The notes under the pieces are model-generated. The model was not told the DNA's origin. It saw only the letters and a program-made list of their open reading frames with translations, and ran no database searches. DNA of 8,630 nucleotides from Rickettsiales bacterium (GTDB lineage: Bacteria > Pseudomonadota > Alphaproteobacteria > Rickettsiales > UBA3002), in contig JAIXZB010000096.1 in NCBI GenBank assembly GCA_027489915.1, positions 1 through 8,630 of the forward strand. Reading direction: 5' to 3'. Numbering within the stretch: the stretch's first letter is position 1; each line of letters begins with the position of its first letter. The position numbers and the translations under genes were made by a program. Positions 7,553 to 8,630 of the stretch are shown piece after piece.

Positions 7553-7567
7553 GTTAGCATTTGCATG
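7541..7567. repeat. Perfect 8-bp inverted repeat over the nagB-like start codon
   Basis: CATGCAAA (7541-7548) and TTTGCATG (7560-7567) are exact reverse complements with an 11-base centre. The repeat covers both candidate start codons of the deaminase-like gene (7552 and 7543). In RNA it could fold into a hairpin that hides the start; in DNA it could be an operator. The lack of a Shine-Dalgarno here fits some form of translational control, but nothing shows it directly. Confidence 0.5.
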
Positions 7568-7598
7568 TTACAGTTCTTCGGGGGGCGATGAAGATTTA

Positions 7599-8630
7599 TT
7601 ATCGTGCGGGTGCTGCGTTCTGTTGATCGTTTCTTCTTGGCAGGGCGGCTGCGGATTGTACCTGTTCTGCGCTTGCTTTTACTGGTGTTTGTAAGTTTGC
7701 TGTGGCTTGCCTGATGGTAGGTTCAATTTCGGGGGGAGGCTCGAACCCAGCCAAGGTGGAGACTGTCGGGGAGACGGAAGATGAATGGGCATTTGCCTGT
7801 TGCCGTTGTGGAGTTTGGGTGGCGGATGTTAAGGTTTTGCACGCTGCGGTTGCTGCGTTTTCGGTGGCTATGCCAACCCCTACAGCACCCGCGATGCCAC
7901 CGATCACTGCACCGCCTGCGGCGCCCGGAAGTGCGCCAACGCCGCCGAAGAATGTGCCTGCAACACCACCGCCTGCTGCGCCAAGTTTTGCTCCTGCCCA
8001 AGCGCCTGCCAAGCCACCTGCGGTACCAGCGGCGGTGCCTACGGCTTCGCAGGTTTTGCCTTCAGCGAGTTGGGCTGCGGCCACGGCGGCGCCACCCACA
8101 ATCGTGGTGGGGATAGTAGCACGGGCTGCGGTTTGTGCAAGTGGGCCTGCTGTGCGGCCTGCGGCGGTTGCAATTTGGCTTGTGAGTGCAGTGGCTCCCG
8201 CCCCGACATCCAGCGCTGCAGCGCCTGCGCGCGCACCTGTTTCGAGGGTGACGTTGCCGTTTGCAATGTCGGTGGCGACGGCAGCTGCGTTGAGCGCGCC
8301 GAGGCCAACACCAGCTGCGCCACCTACGGCGTGGATGCCGTTTGTGCGACGAAGGTTTTCGGCGGTGGCAAGAGAAGCTCTTAATTCGCTTGGTGGGACT
8401 TCCATGCCTCGCGCTGTGTAAAGGCTGCGCACCACATTTTCTGGGGATGTGTTTGAGGGAACGGTAATTTCATGCCCTGAGAATCGAACGGTGGTTTCTG
8501 AGGAGGATAAGGTGGAAATCATGGATGCCCGCTGTGCAGCGTGAGCAACGCTATCTCCTGCTGCAGGAGTGTAGATGTTTCTTCCTGGGCCTTTATTATA
8601 AGGTGCTGTGGCGCGTGCGGCTACTACATC
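7599..8630 (-). CDS. Gly/Ala-rich glycine-zipper protein, partial (start beyond right edge)
   Basis: The function is not recognised. The frame ends at TAA 7599-7601 and stays open to the window edge, giving 343 visible residues with the N-terminus missing. The first in-window ATG (8522) has no Shine-Dalgarno, and the 36 codons before it read like coding sequence (for example NKGPGRNIYTPAAGDSVAHA), so it is probably internal. Residues 99-255 (counted from the edge) are extremely Gly/Ala-rich. Within them, about 198-255 show small-residue repeats of the GxxxG type (GGLAGAWAGAKLGAAGGG, then GGAVIGGIAGAVGVG), typical of glycine-zipper membrane or pore-associated segments. Cys194 and Cys264 flank this block and could form a disulphide. 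The C-terminal 75 residues are Gln/Pro/Ser-rich and probably disordered. Glycine zippers occur in outer-membrane lipoproteins and in secreted or toxin-like proteins; nothing here decides between them. The next gene starts 46 bases downstream on the same strand. Confidence 0.8.
   Translation of the reverse strand, partial: DVVAARATAPYNKGPGRNIYTPAAGDSVAHAAQRASMISTLSSSETTVRFSGHEITVPSNTSPENVVRSLYTARGMEVPPSELRASLATAENLRRTNGIHAVGGAAGVGLGALNAAAVATDIANGNVTLETGARAGAAALDVGAGATALTSQIATAAGRTAGPLAQTAARATIPTTIVGGAAVAAAQLAEGKTCEAVGTAAGTAGGLAGAWAGAKLGAAGGGVAGTFFGGVGALPGAAGGAVIGGIAGAVGVGIATENAATAACKTLTSATQTPQRQQANAHSSSVSPTVSTLAGFEPPPEIEPTIRQATANLQTPVKASAEQVQSAAALPRRNDQQNAAPAR

Noticed and set aside
7702..8421. 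A 239-codon + strand frame rich in Pro and Ala, opposite the glycine-zipper gene
   Set aside because: It is the mirror of GC-rich Gly/Ala codons; low-complexity antisense frames of this type arise automatically, and the - strand frame is longer and structured.
8520..8522. ATG 8522 as the true start of the glycine-zipper gene
   Set aside because: There is no ribosome site, and 36 in-frame codons without a stop continue to the window edge.

Overview
The window looks like a chromosomal segment of a Gram-negative bacterium, most likely an alphaproteobacterium. This is inferred from the style of the ClpB, the M23 peptidase and a type IV prepilin-like protein with a 'PGDMNNA' motif; the sequence alone does not fix the lineage. 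It holds seven protein-coding loci. No rRNA, tRNA, CRISPR array, insertion sequence or convincing intrinsic terminator was seen.

Layout: the left end (1-1466, + strand) is the C-terminal part of the disaggregase ClpB, cut by the window edge. Everything else is on the - strand. In transcription order (right to left) these are: a Gly/Ala-rich glycine-zipper protein that runs off the right edge (8630-7599); a glucosamine-6-phosphate deaminase-like protein (7552-6719); a membrane-anchored M23 metalloendopeptidase (6533-4959); a membrane-anchored alpha/beta hydrolase (4952-4122); a type IV prepilin-like gene with an apparent one-base frameshift (4086-3290); and a 545-residue protein of unknown function (3109-1472). 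The last gene converges on clpB with five bases between the two stop codons.

The M23 peptidase and the hydrolase are almost certainly co-transcribed (six-base gap). The prepilin follows 35 bases later and may belong to the same unit. A consensus -10 box embedded in an 8-bp inverted repeat lies in front of the M23 gene, so a new transcript probably starts there. The deaminase follows the glycine-zipper gene after 46 bases, with a second perfect inverted repeat over its start codon. The peptidase and deaminase could both serve cell-wall turnover and amino-sugar recycling, but that link is inference.

The points most worth a second look are the frameshifted prepilin, the glycine-zipper reading frame that stays open past its first in-window ATG to the edge, the low-GC unknown 545-residue gene beside clpB, and the two inverted repeats at gene starts. 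I found no clear evidence of a new multi-gene system.
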